From: Saccharothrix deserti
Lineage (GTDB): Bacteria > Actinomycetota > Actinomycetes > Mycobacteriales > Pseudonocardiaceae
Direction of reading: 5' to 3'
Assembly (NCBI RefSeq): GCF_009769385.1
Contig: NZ_VKAB01000002.1
Location: 310,001 to 374,000, forward strand
Length of the DNA stretch: 64,000 bases
This document shows positions 1-8,624 of the stretch, piece by piece. The notes under the pieces were generated by a model that saw only the letters and a list, made by a program, of their open reading frames with translations, did no database searches and was not told the origin of the DNA. The translations under genes and the position numbers were made by a program. Each line of letters begins with the position of its first letter. Position 1 is the stretch's first letter.

Positions 1-479
1 TTCTCGGGGGTGCCGGATTCCGAGGCGGGCGGCGTGCCGGAACCCGTGGTGGGCGGCGCGCTCCCGGTGGTGGTCGGGGCCGGCTCCGGCTGCGCGTTCG
101 GCACCGGGGAGCCGATGACCTTGCGGAAGTTCAGCTTCGCCGTCTGGCCGAGCCGCTTGGCGCCCTCGCTGTCCGAGCCGGGGACCGTGATCACCAGGTT
201 GGTGCCGTCGCGGACGACCTCCGCGCCGGACACGCCCAGGCCGTTGACCCGCGTCTCGATGAGCGTGCGGGCCTGGTTGAGCGCTTCTTCGGTCGGCGTC
301 TGCCCATCAGGAGCCCGGGCGGTCAGGGTGACGCGCGTGCCACCCTGGAGATCGATGCCGAGCTTGGGTGTCGCCTTGCCGTTCCCGGTGAAGAACACCA
401 GGGAGTACAGCGCGACCACGATGAGGACAAATGCGCCCAGGTACTTCGCGGGGCGGATTTGCCCGGCCGGAGGTGCCAC
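1..479 (-). CDS. secD: Protein translocase subunit SecD, N-terminal part (cut by window edge)
   Basis: SecD is a membrane component of the Sec translocase that helps pull exported proteins across the membrane. Only the first ~160 residues are present. They show one N-terminal membrane segment (about residues 13-30), then the family block GIDLQGGTRVTL and the start of the first periplasmic domain with a conserved LIETRVNGLGVSGAEV region. After that comes a Pro/Thr/Ser-rich insertion (APTTTGSAPPTTGSG), common in actinobacterial SecD. A GTG start is chosen because AGGAGA lies about 10 bases upstream and the membrane segment begins at the expected distance. It follows yajC on the same strand, as in most actinobacteria, so co-transcription with yajC and the ruv genes is likely. 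Confidence 0.93.
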   Translation of the reverse strand, partial: MAPPAGQIRPAKYLGAFVLIVVALYSLVFFTGNGKATPKLGIDLQGGTRVTLTARAPDGQTPTEEALNQARTLIETRVNGLGVSGAEVVRDGTNLVITVPGSDSEGAKRLGQTAKLNFRKVIGSPVPNAQPEPAPTTTGSAPPTTGSGTPPASESGTPE

Positions 480-619
480 GGTCCGTCCGTCTCCTGATAG
501 TTGACAAGGTCAGCGAGGGCGCAGCGTACCCCTGATGGTGTGAGCTGCGCGTCACTGCCTGGAGTCGGCACGTTGACAGTTGCCGGCTCCAGGCCGAGGG
601 TCCTGCTGGTTACTTCCGG

Positions 620-982
620 TTACTTCTTGCTCTCCTGCTGCACGGGCTCTGCGTCGACGGTCTCGTCCACGACGTCGTCCACGTCGTCCACGACCGCGTC
701 GGTCTCGGTGTCCGCGACGACCTTCTCGCGGATGGCCTGGCGCAGCCACGTGGTGACCACACCGTCGGCGATCTCGAGGTCGATCGTGTTGTCGTCGTCG
801 TTGACGTCGGCGACGGTCGCGTACAGCCCGGAGGTGGTCATGACCCGGTCACCCGGCTCCAGGGAGTTCAGCAGCGCCTGCTGTTCGGCCACGGCCCGCT
901 TCTGCTTGCGGGCGCTGAGGAACAGCGGCACCGCGAGCAGCACGAGCAGCAGCGGGAACATCAAGGAGGACAGGTCCATCAT
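620..982 (-). CDS. yajC: Preprotein translocase subunit YajC
   Basis: YajC is the small partner of the SecDF complex. The 120-residue product has a single N-terminal membrane helix (about residues 6-23, PLLLVLLAVPLFL), then the cytoplasmic YajC domain with the signature QQALLNSLEPGDRVMTTSGL and an IADGVVTTWLRQAI region. The tail is acidic (repeated DDV and DET), which is usual in actinobacteria. The reading frame starts ATGATG; a GGAGA just before it fits the second ATG (979) slightly better, so the protein may be one residue shorter. It lies between ruvB and secD on the same strand, the standard actinobacterial order. Confidence 0.95.
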   Translation of the reverse strand: MMDLSSLMFPLLLVLLAVPLFLSARKQKRAVAEQQALLNSLEPGDRVMTTSGLYATVADVNDDDNTIDLEIADGVVTTWLRQAIREKVVADTETDAVVDDVDDVVDETVDAEPVQQESKK

Positions 983-1076
983 TCTCCGATCAACCGGACG
1001 GGCAGACGCGATCAGCGCCCGGTACGTCCGAATTTCTGGGGTGCCACCGCCGATTGTGCCAGGTCAGTAATCCCGA

Positions 1077-2144
1077 TCACTCGGCAGCGTCGTCGAACAG
1101 CGATCGAGTGGCCTCGCCCGGCGCCGTCGGGGGCGGTTGCAGGCCCAGGTGCAGCCATGCGGTGGCGGTGGCGACGCGACCACGGGGAGTGCGCGCCAGC
1201 ATCCCGGCACGCACCAGGTACGGCTCGCAGACTTCCTCGACCGTCGTGGGTTCCTCACCCACCGCGACGGCCAGCGTGGACACCCCGACGGGTCCGCCGC
1301 CGAACGAACGGACCAACGCGTCCAGGACCGCGCGGTCCAGTCGGTCCAGGCCCAGTTCGTCCACGTCGTAGACCTTCAGGGCGTCCCGGGCGACCTCCAG
1401 GGTGACCGCGCCGTCCGCGCGCACCTCTGCGTAGTCCCGAACCCGCCGCAGCAGCCGGTTGGCGATGCGGGGCGTGCCACGGGAGCGGCCCGCGATCTCC
1501 CGGCCGCCGTCGTCGCGCAGGTCGACGCCCAGGATCTTGGCGGACCGGCGGACGATCAGCTCCAGCTCTTCGGGGCTGTAGAACTCCATGTGCCCGGTGA
1601 AGCCGAACCGGTCGCGCAGCGGGCCGGTGAGGGCGCCGGACCGGGTGGTGGCGCCGACCAGGGTGAACGGGGCGATGTCGAGCGGGATGCTGGTCGCGCC
1701 GGGCCCCTTGCCGACCACGACGTCGACCCGGAAGTCCTCCATCGCCAGGTACAGCATCTCCTCGGCCGGCCGGGCCATCCGGTGGATCTCGTCGATGAAC
1801 AGCACGTCGCCCTCGACCAGGTTGGACAGCATCGCGGCCAGGTCGCCCGCGCGTTCCAGCGCGGGGCCGGAGGTGATGCGCAGCGACGCGCCCAACTCGG
1901 CCGCGATGATCATGGCGAGGCTGGTCTTGCCCAGGCCGGGCGGGCCGGACAGCAGCACGTGGTCCGGTGGCGCGCCGCGTTGCATCGCGCCCTGCAGGAC
2001 GAGCTCGAGCTGTTCGCGGACCTTGGGCTGGCCGACGAACTCGTGCAGGTCCTTCGGGCGCAGCGTGGTCTCGACGTCCCGCTCGGTGGGGTCGGGCAGC
2101 GGGTTGAGGGTGTCGTCTTCTTCGGAGTGGTTCTCGAAGTTCAT
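1077..2144 (-). CDS. ruvB: Holliday junction branch migration ATPase RuvB
   Basis: RuvB is the AAA+ motor that, with RuvA, drives branch migration of Holliday junctions in recombinational repair. The 355-residue protein has Walker A GPPGLGKT (residues 67-74), Walker B with DEIH (118-121), the arginine-finger region GPLRDRFG, and a C-terminal winged helix with [11 protein letters not shown]. Length and motifs are normal. Its ATG overlaps the ruvA stop by 4 bases, which indicates translational coupling. It is the third gene of ruvCAB on the minus strand. Confidence 0.98.
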   Translation of the reverse strand: MNFENHSEEDDTLNPLPDPTERDVETTLRPKDLHEFVGQPKVREQLELVLQGAMQRGAPPDHVLLSGPPGLGKTSLAMIIAAELGASLRITSGPALERAGDLAAMLSNLVEGDVLFIDEIHRMARPAEEMLYLAMEDFRVDVVVGKGPGATSIPLDIAPFTLVGATTRSGALTGPLRDRFGFTGHMEFYSPEELELIVRRSAKILGVDLRDDGGREIAGRSRGTPRIANRLLRRVRDYAEVRADGAVTLEVARDALKVYDVDELGLDRLDRAVLDALVRSFGGGPVGVSTLAVAVGEEPTTVEEVCEPYLVRAGMLARTPRGRVATATAWLHLGLQPPPTAPGEATRSLFDDAAE

Positions 2145-2731
2145 CGCTTGCGGCCCAGGGCGGCGAGGGAGCGGCGGAGGACTTCGGACGTGCCCAGCGT
2201 GCCGTCGGCGGCCAGCACGGCGTCCACGGCCTGCTCGGCCTGCTTCGCCGGGAAGCCCAGGCCCAGCAGCGCCTCGGCGACCTGGGTGCGGACCTGGCCG
2301 GTCTCGGCGGCGGCGCTCGGCGCGGTCTGCAGCCGGCCGACCTTGTCGCGCAGTTCGATGATCAGCCGTTCGGCGCCCTTGCGGCCGATGCCGGGCACCT
2401 GGGTGAGCACGGTGATGTTGCCTTCGGCGAGCGCGGCGCGCAGCTTGTCCGGCTCCAGCACGGCCAGCGTCGCCAACGCCAGCCGCGGCCCGATCCCGGA
2501 CACGGTCTGCAACAGCCCGAACAGCTCGCGAGCCTCGGCGTCGGCGAAACCGAACAGGGTCAGCGAGTCCTCGCGGACCACCAGCGCCGTGGCCAGCTGC
2601 GTCTCCTCACCGCGCCGCAGCGTGGCCAGCGTGGCGGGGGTGGCCTGCACGGCGAAGCCGACGCCGCCGACCTCGACGACGACGTGGTCGAGCCCGATGG
2701 ACAGCACCTGCCCGCGCAGCGACGAGATCAC
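2141..2731 (-). CDS. ruvA: Holliday junction DNA-binding protein RuvA
   Basis: RuvA binds four-way junctions as a tetramer and loads RuvB. The 196-residue protein begins [23 protein letters not shown] (OB-fold domain I) and carries the two helix-hairpin-helix motifs of domain II ([12 protein letters not shown] and [12 protein letters not shown]). A C-terminal domain III (about residues 145-196) contacts RuvB. It overlaps ruvC upstream and ruvB downstream by 4 bases each, so the three genes are read as one coupled unit. Confidence 0.98.
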   Translation of the reverse strand: MISSLRGQVLSIGLDHVVVEVGGVGFAVQATPATLATLRRGEETQLATALVVREDSLTLFGFADAEARELFGLLQTVSGIGPRLALATLAVLEPDKLRAALAEGNITVLTQVPGIGRKGAERLIIELRDKVGRLQTAPSAAAETGQVRTQVAEALLGLGFPAKQAEQAVDAVLAADGTLGTSEVLRRSLAALGRKR

Positions 2732-3333
2732 TGGCCCTCACCTCCGGTCTTCGCGGCCGTCGACGGCGCCGCCATCCGGGCGCCTGCCTGCGCCAGTCTC
2801 GCGCGGTGCGTCTTGGCCATCTCAGCCGCCCTGGCCTGCGCCTCCTCCAGGCGTGACCGCATGGGCGCGCGCCACAGGTGGCAGATGGCCAGCGCGAGCG
2901 CGTCGGCGGCGTCGGCGGGCTTGGGCGCGGTCTTGAGGCCGAGGAGTTTGGTGACCATGGCGGTGACCTGCGCCTTGTCGGCCCGGCCGGAGCCGGTGAC
3001 GGCGGCCTTGACCTCGCTGGGCGTGTGGAACACGACCGGCAGGCCCCGGCGCGCGGCCGACAGCGCCACCACGCCGCCCGCCTGCGCGGTGCCCATGGCG
3101 GTGCGCACGTTGTGCTGGCTGAACACCCGCTCGATGGCCACGACCTGCGGTTCGTACCGGTCCAGCCACTGCTCGACGGCGTCGGACAGCCGGAGCAGCC
3201 GCACGGCCAGGTCCACGTCGGCGGGTGTGCGCACCACGTCCACGGCGATCGGCCGCACGGTGCGGCCGGGACCGCCGTCGACCACCCCGAACCCGCACCG
3301 GGTCAGGCCGGGGTCGACTCCGAACACGCGCAC
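2728..3333 (-). CDS. ruvC: Crossover junction endodeoxyribonuclease RuvC
   Basis: RuvC is the Mg2+-dependent resolvase that nicks Holliday junctions symmetrically. The fold starts [13 protein letters not shown] with the first catalytic Asp at residue 7. The second acidic residue is in AIERVF and the last acidic pair in [12 protein letters not shown]. The C-terminal tail is longer than in E. coli RuvC, with an Ala/Arg-rich extension to 201 residues, common in actinobacteria. The start is a GTG preceded by GAGGACC. It is the first gene of the ruvCAB block; the 206-base gap to the divergent diguanylate cyclase gene must hold its promoter. Confidence 0.97.
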   Translation of the reverse strand: MRVFGVDPGLTRCGFGVVDGGPGRTVRPIAVDVVRTPADVDLAVRLLRLSDAVEQWLDRYEPQVVAIERVFSQHNVRTAMGTAQAGGVVALSAARRGLPVVFHTPSEVKAAVTGSGRADKAQVTAMVTKLLGLKTAPKPADAADALALAICHLWRAPMRSRLEEAQARAAEMAKTHRARLAQAGARMAAPSTAAKTGGEGQ

Positions 3334-3539
3334 GCTGGTCCTCTCAACCGCTCAACCGCCGACGAACACCAGTTCGAACCTTAAAGGGTGGACCGGAGTC
3401 GTACCCGTCATGACACGCACACGACAAAGACATGCGCTCGGTGACGAACGGAGACCCCGCGATCGACACAGCGTCACGAGGTCACTACAGTGCCTGAGTC
3501 AACTGATCGACTCCAGTCGCGGCGTAAAAGCGGGGTGCC

Positions 3540-5063
3540 ATGACCCTGAGGCGGTTCGGCATCGTCACCGTCGCCGTCTGCGCTGTGGTCGTCGGCATCG
3601 TCTGCGTCGTCGTCTCCGGAGTGCTCGACCGGCCCACGTCGGTGGCGATCGACAAGTTCACCCAACTCCTCGCCTCGACCGCCGCGATGGTGTCCTACTG
3701 GCGGGCCGCGCGGCGTCGTCAAGGCGTGGCGCGGCGCTGGCGGCTGTGGATGGCCGCGGCGATGGCGAGCCTGGTCGTCGGGTTGTCCGCGTGGATCTGG
3801 GGCCAGGTGTTCCTCGGGGTGTCGCTGCCCTCGTCGACGTTGGCGCCGCTGGGTTTCATGCTCGTGCCCGCGCTCACGCTGTGCGCGGTCCTGGTGTTGG
3901 CGACCGGCGGGTCGGGCAAGCTGCCGGGGCACCGCAGCAGGCTCGTGGTCGCTTTAGACGGGCTGATCGTGGTCGGCTCGCTGTTCGTGCTCACGTGGGT
4001 GTCGCTGCTGGAGTCGATGGTTCGCGCGTGGGCCACCTCGGGGCCGGGTTTCGCGACCGTCGTGGCGCACCCGGCGGCGTACCTGGTGATGCTGGTCGTG
4101 CTGCTGGTGTCGTCGTGGACGCACCGGTCGGTGCGGCAGCTGCCGGTGCTGTTCATCGCGCTGGCGGGCCTCGCGCAGTCGTCGTCCGGCTGGGTGTTCG
4201 CGTTCCTGGTGAGCAAGGGCGCGACCGCCATCCCGACGGCCGCCGACATCGGGTTCATGGTGTGCCCGGCGCTGTTCTTCCTCAGCTCGATCGCGCCCGG
4301 CGGCGGTGCGCGGGAGCGGGTGGGTTCGGCCCGGCTGCGCGCGGGTGAGCTGCTGCACCTGCTGGTGCCGTACCTGCCGCTGATGGTCACCGGCATATTC
4401 ATCGTGGTCGGCACGGCCACCGGCGTGCGGCTGAACGCGCTGGAGATCTACGTCGGGCTGGGCGTGGTGCTGCTGGTGATCATCCGGCAGCTGCTGACGC
4501 TGATCGACAACGTGCGGCTGCTGGAGCAGCTGCGGGACAGCCGGGAACGGCTGCGGCACCAGGCCTACCACGACCCGTTGACCGGGGTGGCGAACCGGGC
4601 GCTGTTCCGGGAACGGCTGGACGCGGCCCTGGCCGGGACGTCACCGGTGGTGGTGCTGTTCATCGACGTGGACGGGTTCAAGGACGTCAACGACAACTTC
4701 GGGCACGCCGAGGGCGACGCGGTGCTGCGGATCGTGGCGGCGCGGTTGCAGGCGTGCGTGCGGCCGCAGGACGTGGTGGCCCGGCTGGGCGGCGACGAGT
4801 TCGGCGTGCTGGTCGACGGCTACCCGCAGGCGCCGGAGGAGATCGGGCGGCGGGTGCTGGAGACGATGAGCGAACCGCACCGGACGGCGAGCGGCTCGCA
4901 CGAGATCCGGGCGTCGATCGGGATCTCGCACCGGGAGGCGTTCGACCCGTCGTTGACCGCCGACGACCTGCTGGGCACGGCGGACGCGGCGATGTACACG
5001 GCCAAGCGGCTGGGCAAGGGGATGGTCGTGGTGCACGGATCTGTGGAAGCGGAGCTGTCTTGA
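3540..5063 (+). CDS. Membrane-bound GGDEF diguanylate cyclase
   Basis: This 507-residue protein should make cyclic di-GMP from two GTP. The first ~320 residues are hydrophobic, with about eight to ten membrane segments resembling an actinobacterial membrane sensor array. A short linker (LEQLRDSRERLRHQAYHDPLTG) leads to a full GGDEF domain. The active site is an intact GGDEF at residues 417-421, and an RPQD inhibitory I-site sits exactly five residues before it, so the enzyme is probably active and product-inhibited. No EAL domain is attached and none occurs elsewhere in the window. The ATG has only a weak ribosome binding site. Its stop codon lies in the first copy of a 17-bp tandem repeat that leads into the cupin gene. 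Confidence 0.9.
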   Translation: MTLRRFGIVTVAVCAVVVGIVCVVVSGVLDRPTSVAIDKFTQLLASTAAMVSYWRAARRRQGVARRWRLWMAAAMASLVVGLSAWIWGQVFLGVSLPSSTLAPLGFMLVPALTLCAVLVLATGGSGKLPGHRSRLVVALDGLIVVGSLFVLTWVSLLESMVRAWATSGPGFATVVAHPAAYLVMLVVLLVSSWTHRSVRQLPVLFIALAGLAQSSSGWVFAFLVSKGATAIPTAADIGFMVCPALFFLSSIAPGGGARERVGSARLRAGELLHLLVPYLPLMVTGIFIVVGTATGVRLNALEIYVGLGVVLLVIIRQLLTLIDNVRLLEQLRDSRERLRHQAYHDPLTGVANRALFRERLDAALAGTSPVVVLFIDVDGFKDVNDNFGHAEGDAVLRIVAARLQACVRPQDVVARLGGDEFGVLVDGYPQAPEEIGRRVLETMSEPHRTASGSHEIRASIGISHREAFDPSLTADDLLGTADAAMYTAKRLGKGMVVVHGSVEAELS

Positions 5064-5111
5064 ACGGGACTTGGCTGTGAACGGGACTTGGCTGTGAACG
5101 GGACTTGGCTG
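5061..5111 (+). repeat. Three exact 17-bp tandem repeats spanning a stop/start junction
   Basis: The unit tgaacgggacttggctg occurs three times without a gap (5061-5077, 5078-5094, 5095-5111). The first copy contains the TGA stop of the diguanylate cyclase, and the last base of the third copy is the first base of the GTG start of the cupin gene. Each copy boundary recreates a GGGA sequence about 8 bases before a GTG, so every copy can look like a weak ribosome binding site plus start codon. Because 17 is not a multiple of 3, successive GTGs are in different frames. Confidence 0.9.
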
Positions 5112-5557
5112 TGAACGCGGACGAGGCCATCGCGGCGCTGGGGCTGGCGGAGCTGCCGGTGGAGGGCGGGTGGTTCGGGCAGTCGTGGCGGTCGCCCGAG
5201 GTGTCCGCGATCTACTACCTGCTGCGCGAAGGCGAGTTCTCCGGGGTGCACAAGCTCGACCACGTGGAGATCTACGCCCACCACTGCGGCGCGCCGTTGC
5301 GGATGCTGCTGCTCCACCCGGACGGCACGGTGACCACGCCCGTGCTGGGTCCGGATCTCGCCGCCGGGCAGCGGCCGCAGGTCGTGGTGCCCGCCGGGGT
5401 GTGGCAGGCGAGCGAGCCGGACGGCGAGTGGTCGCTGGTCGGCACGGTGGTGGTGCCGCCCTACACCGATGACGTGGTCACCTTCGGTGCGGCCGACACC
5501 CTCGCCCCGCTCTACCCCTCGCACGCCGACGCGATCCGGCGGCTCTGCCGGCTGTGA
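5111..5557 (+). CDS. Cupin-fold protein (DUF985 / Cupin_5 family)
   Basis: This is a small single-domain beta-barrel protein of the DUF985 family; no enzymatic role is established for the group. Characteristic features are LPVEGGWFGQSWRS near the start, the YYLLREGEFSGVHKLDHVE block with the conserved His/Glu cupin positions, and the QVVVPAGVWQASEP strand pair. The GTG at 5111 (protein VNADEAIAAL) is preferred. A TTG six bases earlier is also in frame. The start sits at the end of a triple 17-bp repeat, so translation may depend on coupling to the upstream gene. The gene converges directly with the DinB gene: their stop codons abut in a TGATCA palindrome. Confidence 0.85.
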   Translation: MNADEAIAALGLAELPVEGGWFGQSWRSPEVSAIYYLLREGEFSGVHKLDHVEIYAHHCGAPLRMLLLHPDGTVTTPVLGPDLAAGQRPQVVVPAGVWQASEPDGEWSLVGTVVVPPYTDDVVTFGAADTLAPLYPSHADAIRRLCRL

Positions 5558-6061
5558 TCAGCCCATGGTCTTCTGACCGTCGATGGTCTCGCGGATGATG
5601 TCGGCGTGGCCGGAGTGCTGGGCGGTCTCGGCGATCAGGTGCAGCACGACCTTGCGGATGCTCCAGGAGGCGCCGGCCTCGAACCAGGGCGCCACGGGCA
5701 GCGGGTGGGACGTGTCCAGGTCCAGCTCCCCCAGCAGCCGTTCGGTCTTCGCGGCGGTCTCCTCGTAGTCCTTGAGAAGGCCGTCCAGGGTCTCGTCCTC
5801 CAGCATGCGGAAGCCGTTCACCCAGTCCGCCTGGACGCTCTCCATCAACTCGGTGCCGCCGACCGCGAAGCGCATCCAGCTCTCCTCCACCGTGCGGACG
5901 TGCTTGATGAGACCGCCCAGGGACAACTGGCTCGCGGTCGGCGTGAGCCGCGCCTGCTCGTCGGTCAGGCCGCGCACCGTGAAGCGGAGGAAGTCACGGG
6001 TCCTGGCCAGGACCGACAGCAGGTCGGTGAGCTCGGTCGAGGCGATCGCGGTGGTGGTCAT
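5558..6061 (-). CDS. DinB family protein (DUF664-like)
   Basis: This 167-residue four-helix-bundle protein belongs to the DinB/YfiT superfamily, whose actinobacterial members are often metal-dependent thiol (mycothiol) transferases. Visible features are the N-terminal RDFLRFTVRGLTDEQARL region, a helix with LIKHVRTVEESWMR, and the C-terminal HLIAETAQHSGHADIIRE helix. These supply the usual His residues for a divalent metal. The specific substrate cannot be told. Its stop abuts the stop of the convergent cupin gene with no space for a separate terminator. Confidence 0.85.
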   Translation of the reverse strand: MTTTAIASTELTDLLSVLARTRDFLRFTVRGLTDEQARLTPTASQLSLGGLIKHVRTVEESWMRFAVGGTELMESVQADWVNGFRMLEDETLDGLLKDYEETAAKTERLLGELDLDTSHPLPVAPWFEAGASWSIRKVVLHLIAETAQHSGHADIIRETIDGQKTMG

Positions 6062-6187
6062 GGTGTTTCCGCCGTTCGTTCGGGTCTTCGTTTCGGTGTT
6101 GAGCTCACGCTATGACGTATTGCGGACAACTTCGGTCCTCGATCGGAGCTGCAGTGAAAAACGGTTCTTCGACCTAGGCTCGGCGGC

Positions 6188-7249
6188 GTGGACCTCCCCG
6201 TGATGCCACCCGTGCGGCCGATGCTCGCCAAGGCCGTCTACTCGGTGCCGCGCGAGCCGGGGCTCGTCTACGAGCCGAAGTGGGACGGGTTCCGGTGCGT
6301 GGTGTTCCGCGACGGCGCCGAACTGGAGCTCGGTTCCCGCAACGACCGGCCGTTGACCAGGTACTTCCCCGAAGTGGTCGAGGTGCTGCTGGCCGGGCTG
6401 CCGCCCCGGTGCGTGGTGGACGGGGAGATCGTCATCGTCACGCCCGAGGGGTTGAGCTTCGACCTGTTGCAGCTGCGGCTGCACCCGGCCGCCTCACGGG
6501 TGCGCAAGCTGGCCGTGGACACGCCGGCCGGGTTCGTCGCCTTCGACCTGCTCGCGCTGGACGACCGGGATCTGACCGCGACGCCGTTCGGTGAACGCCG
6601 CCGGCTGCTGGAAGGCGTGCTGCGCGACGTGCCGGGGCTGTACCTGACGCCCGCGACGGACGACCCGGACCGGGCGCAGGACTGGTTCACCCGGTTCGAG
6701 GGCGCCGGGTTCGACGGGGTGGTGGCCAAGCGCACCGACCTGCCGTACGAGCAGGACAAGCGGGTCATGTGGAAGGTCAAGCACGAGCGCACGGCCGACT
6801 GCGTGGTGGCCGGGTTCCGGCCGCACAAGGACGGCGAGGGCGTCGGTTCGCTGATGCTCGGCCTGTTCGACGACGCGGGCGTGCTGCGCCACGTGGGCGT
6901 GGCCAGCAGTTTCACCGCCGCGCGCCGCCGTGAGCTGGCGGACGAGCTGGCGCCGTACCGGGTGGACGCGCTGGTCGACCACCCGTGGGCGGAGTGGGCC
7001 GGGATCGACGCGGCGACGCCGGGCGCGCAGAGCCGGTGGAGTCCGACCAAGACGTTGTCCTGGGAGCCGGTGCGGCCGGAGCTGGTCGCCGAGGTGCGGT
7101 ACGAGCACCTGCAGGCGCGACGGTTCCGGCACACGAGCAGGCTGGTCCGGTTCCGACCGGACCGCACGCCCGAGTCGTGCACGTACGCGCAACTGGAAGA
7201 GGCCGCGCCGGCGGAGCTGATGGAGGTCTTCGGGCAGCGGGGCGAGTAG
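6188..7249 (+). CDS. ligC: ATP-dependent DNA ligase, LigC type
   Basis: This is a minimal ATP-dependent DNA ligase that seals nicks through a lysine-AMP intermediate. The nucleotidyltransferase motif is YEPKWDGFR with the adenylated lysine at residue 31. Further motifs are VVDGEIVIV (motif III), FEGAGFDGVVAKR (motif IV) and MWKVKHERTADCVV (motif V). A C-terminal OB-fold follows (about residues 215-350). At 353 residues without extra nuclease or polymerase domains it matches LigC rather than the larger LigB or LigD. The GTG start is about 125 bases from the divergent DinB gene. LigC enzymes are linked to accessory base-excision repair in mycobacteria. Confidence 0.92.
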   Translation: MDLPVMPPVRPMLAKAVYSVPREPGLVYEPKWDGFRCVVFRDGAELELGSRNDRPLTRYFPEVVEVLLAGLPPRCVVDGEIVIVTPEGLSFDLLQLRLHPAASRVRKLAVDTPAGFVAFDLLALDDRDLTATPFGERRRLLEGVLRDVPGLYLTPATDDPDRAQDWFTRFEGAGFDGVVAKRTDLPYEQDKRVMWKVKHERTADCVVAGFRPHKDGEGVGSLMLGLFDDAGVLRHVGVASSFTAARRRELADELAPYRVDALVDHPWAEWAGIDAATPGAQSRWSPTKTLSWEPVRPELVAEVRYEHLQARRFRHTSRLVRFRPDRTPESCTYAQLEEAAPAELMEVFGQRGE

Positions 7250-7286
7250 GTCAGGAACTGTCCTGGTCGTCGGGCATGCTGGTCCG

Positions 7287-7594
7287 GTGACGGACACCGC
7301 CGGCCGGCTGCTCGCCCTGCTGTCCCTGCTGCAGACGCCACGCGAGTGGCCGGGCAGCGAGTTGGCGCGGCGGCTGGAGGTCAGCCCGCGCACGAGGTGC
7401 GTGCCCGGCTCGGTGCGACCGAGGTCGAGGTGGTCGACGAGCGGACGTGCCGGCTGCGCCTCACCGACACGGTGGAGTACCTGGCGTTCCACCTCGTGCA
7501 GCTGGGGTGCGAGTTCGAGGTGCACGAGCCGCGCGAGGTGCTGGAACACCTGCGCGAGGTGCACGGCCGGATCGGGCGCGCGATCGACGGCTGA
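7287..7594 (+). pseudogene. Internally deleted WYL-domain (PafC/YafY-like) regulator
   Basis: Only the two ends of a regulator normally ~320 residues long remain. The first ~36 codons (GTG at 7287) encode an intact helix-turn-helix start: LLALLSLLQTPREWPGSELA and RRLEVSPRT. The reading then shifts. From about 7395, in another frame, the C-terminal WCX-type tail continues with RLGATEVEVVDERTCRLRL, YLAFHLVQLGCEFEVHEP and LEHLREVHGRIGRAI, ending at 7594. The WYL core and linker (roughly 220 residues) are missing. The junction lies in a GC-rich stretch near 7390 with ACG on both inferred sides. It cannot make a working regulator as sequenced. Confidence 0.85.
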
Positions 7595-7604
7595 ACGCCG
7601 GGGC

Positions 7605-7838
7605 TCATGCGGCGACGGGGTCGTGCGCGGCGTCCAGCACGGCCCGGCCGTCGGCGGTCAGGCGGGCCGGGCCCGGCCGGGACGCGATCAGGCCCGCGCG
7701 GGCCAGCCGGGGGCCGATGAACTGGTCGCAGCAGCAGATCCCGTCGACCAGCAACGTGCCGGCGGCGTACACGCAGCGGCCCGCCGCGACGGCGCGCAGC
7801 ACGGCGCGGTCCCTGGGGGTGATGGTGGTGGTGTCCAT
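7605..7838 (-). CDS. Small conserved hypothetical protein (77 aa)
   Basis: A 77-residue protein starting MDTTTITPRDRAVLRAVAAG, with ICCCDQFIGPRLARAGLI in the middle and RPGPARLTADGRAVLDAA near the end. The arrangement suggests a small winged-helix-like fold and the CCCD segment may bind metal, but no function is known to me. The ATG at 7838 is chosen because GGAGGGAGA lies about 7 bases upstream; the open frame extends further but without support. It converges on the WYL pseudogene with a 10-base gap. Confidence 0.7.
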   Translation of the reverse strand: MDTTTITPRDRAVLRAVAAGRCVYAAGTLLVDGICCCDQFIGPRLARAGLIASRPGPARLTADGRAVLDAAHDPVAA

Positions 7839-7948
7839 GGCGGTCTCCCTCCGTGCGTCGGGTGTCTCTACCCGTACGACGAAGCGGACCGCCCGGATTC
7901 GACATGTCCCCGAGGAAAACCGGGTGTACCGATCCCGACTCCGCGGAC

Positions 7949-8560
7949 TCAGCCCTCCAGCACCTTGGCGGCCTGCCGGAAGGCGTCCACGAGCTGCGGC
8001 CACCGTCCCGCCCGGTCGCGGTTGATGGACAGCGGTGACGGGTGCGGCGCGTTGAACACCTTCAGCTTGTGGCCGCGGCCGGACAGCGTCCAGCCGGTGC
8101 CCGCGGGCCTGCCCAGCACGACGACCGCCTTGAGCTCGGTCAGCATCCGCAGCAGCTCCACCAGGTACGGCACCGCGGAACGCAGCTCGGCGGGCGTCGG
8201 CTCGCGGTTCGACAGGTACCAGGGCACCACGTTCCAGCTCAGGCACACCCGCCGGGACAGCCCGGCCTCGGTCACCGCGGCGAACGCGTTGGCGGCCGTC
8301 GGGTCGTCGTTGTCCAGGGAGTTGAGGCCGGAGCCGGACTTCGCCGACGCCGACCCCGGTGACTCCAACAGGAGCAGCACCTTCGACCCGATGCCGCCGC
8401 TGGCCGGGTCGAACAGCGGCACGTCGGCCTTGCGCTCGGTGGCGATGCGTTGCGCGAACTCCGTCAACTTGGCCATGTGGGGCGCTTTGAGCAGCGCCTT
8501 CTTCCGTGCGACGACCACGGGGTTGCGGTGGGCCCTCGGCGTGGAGGGGAAGACGTCCAT
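7949..8560 (-). CDS. Uracil-DNA glycosylase family protein
   Basis: The protein belongs to the uracil-DNA glycosylase superfamily, base-excision enzymes that remove uracil from DNA. Visible motifs are KVLLLLESPGSASAK (motif 1 region, where an Asp or Glu normally contacts water), LSWNVVPWYL with the conserved Asn-Pro element, and VFNAPHPSP near the C-terminus (motif with His). The motif 1 sequence LLESPG differs from the GQDPY of family 1, so this is a divergent group of unknown specificity. The ATG at 8560 is preferred over an upstream TTG at 8590, because the conserved region starts soon after it; neither has a strong ribosome binding site. Confidence 0.8.
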   Translation of the reverse strand: MDVFPSTPRAHRNPVVVARKKALLKAPHMAKLTEFAQRIATERKADVPLFDPASGGIGSKVLLLLESPGSASAKSGSGLNSLDNDDPTAANAFAAVTEAGLSRRVCLSWNVVPWYLSNREPTPAELRSAVPYLVELLRMLTELKAVVVLGRPAGTGWTLSGRGHKLKVFNAPHPSPLSINRDRAGRWPQLVDAFRQAAKVLEG

Positions 8561-8624
8561 GGTTGGCAAGCGTTCCCGGACGGCCGGCAACCGACCATCC
8601 GCCGTCCGGGCGGCACCTGTGATC

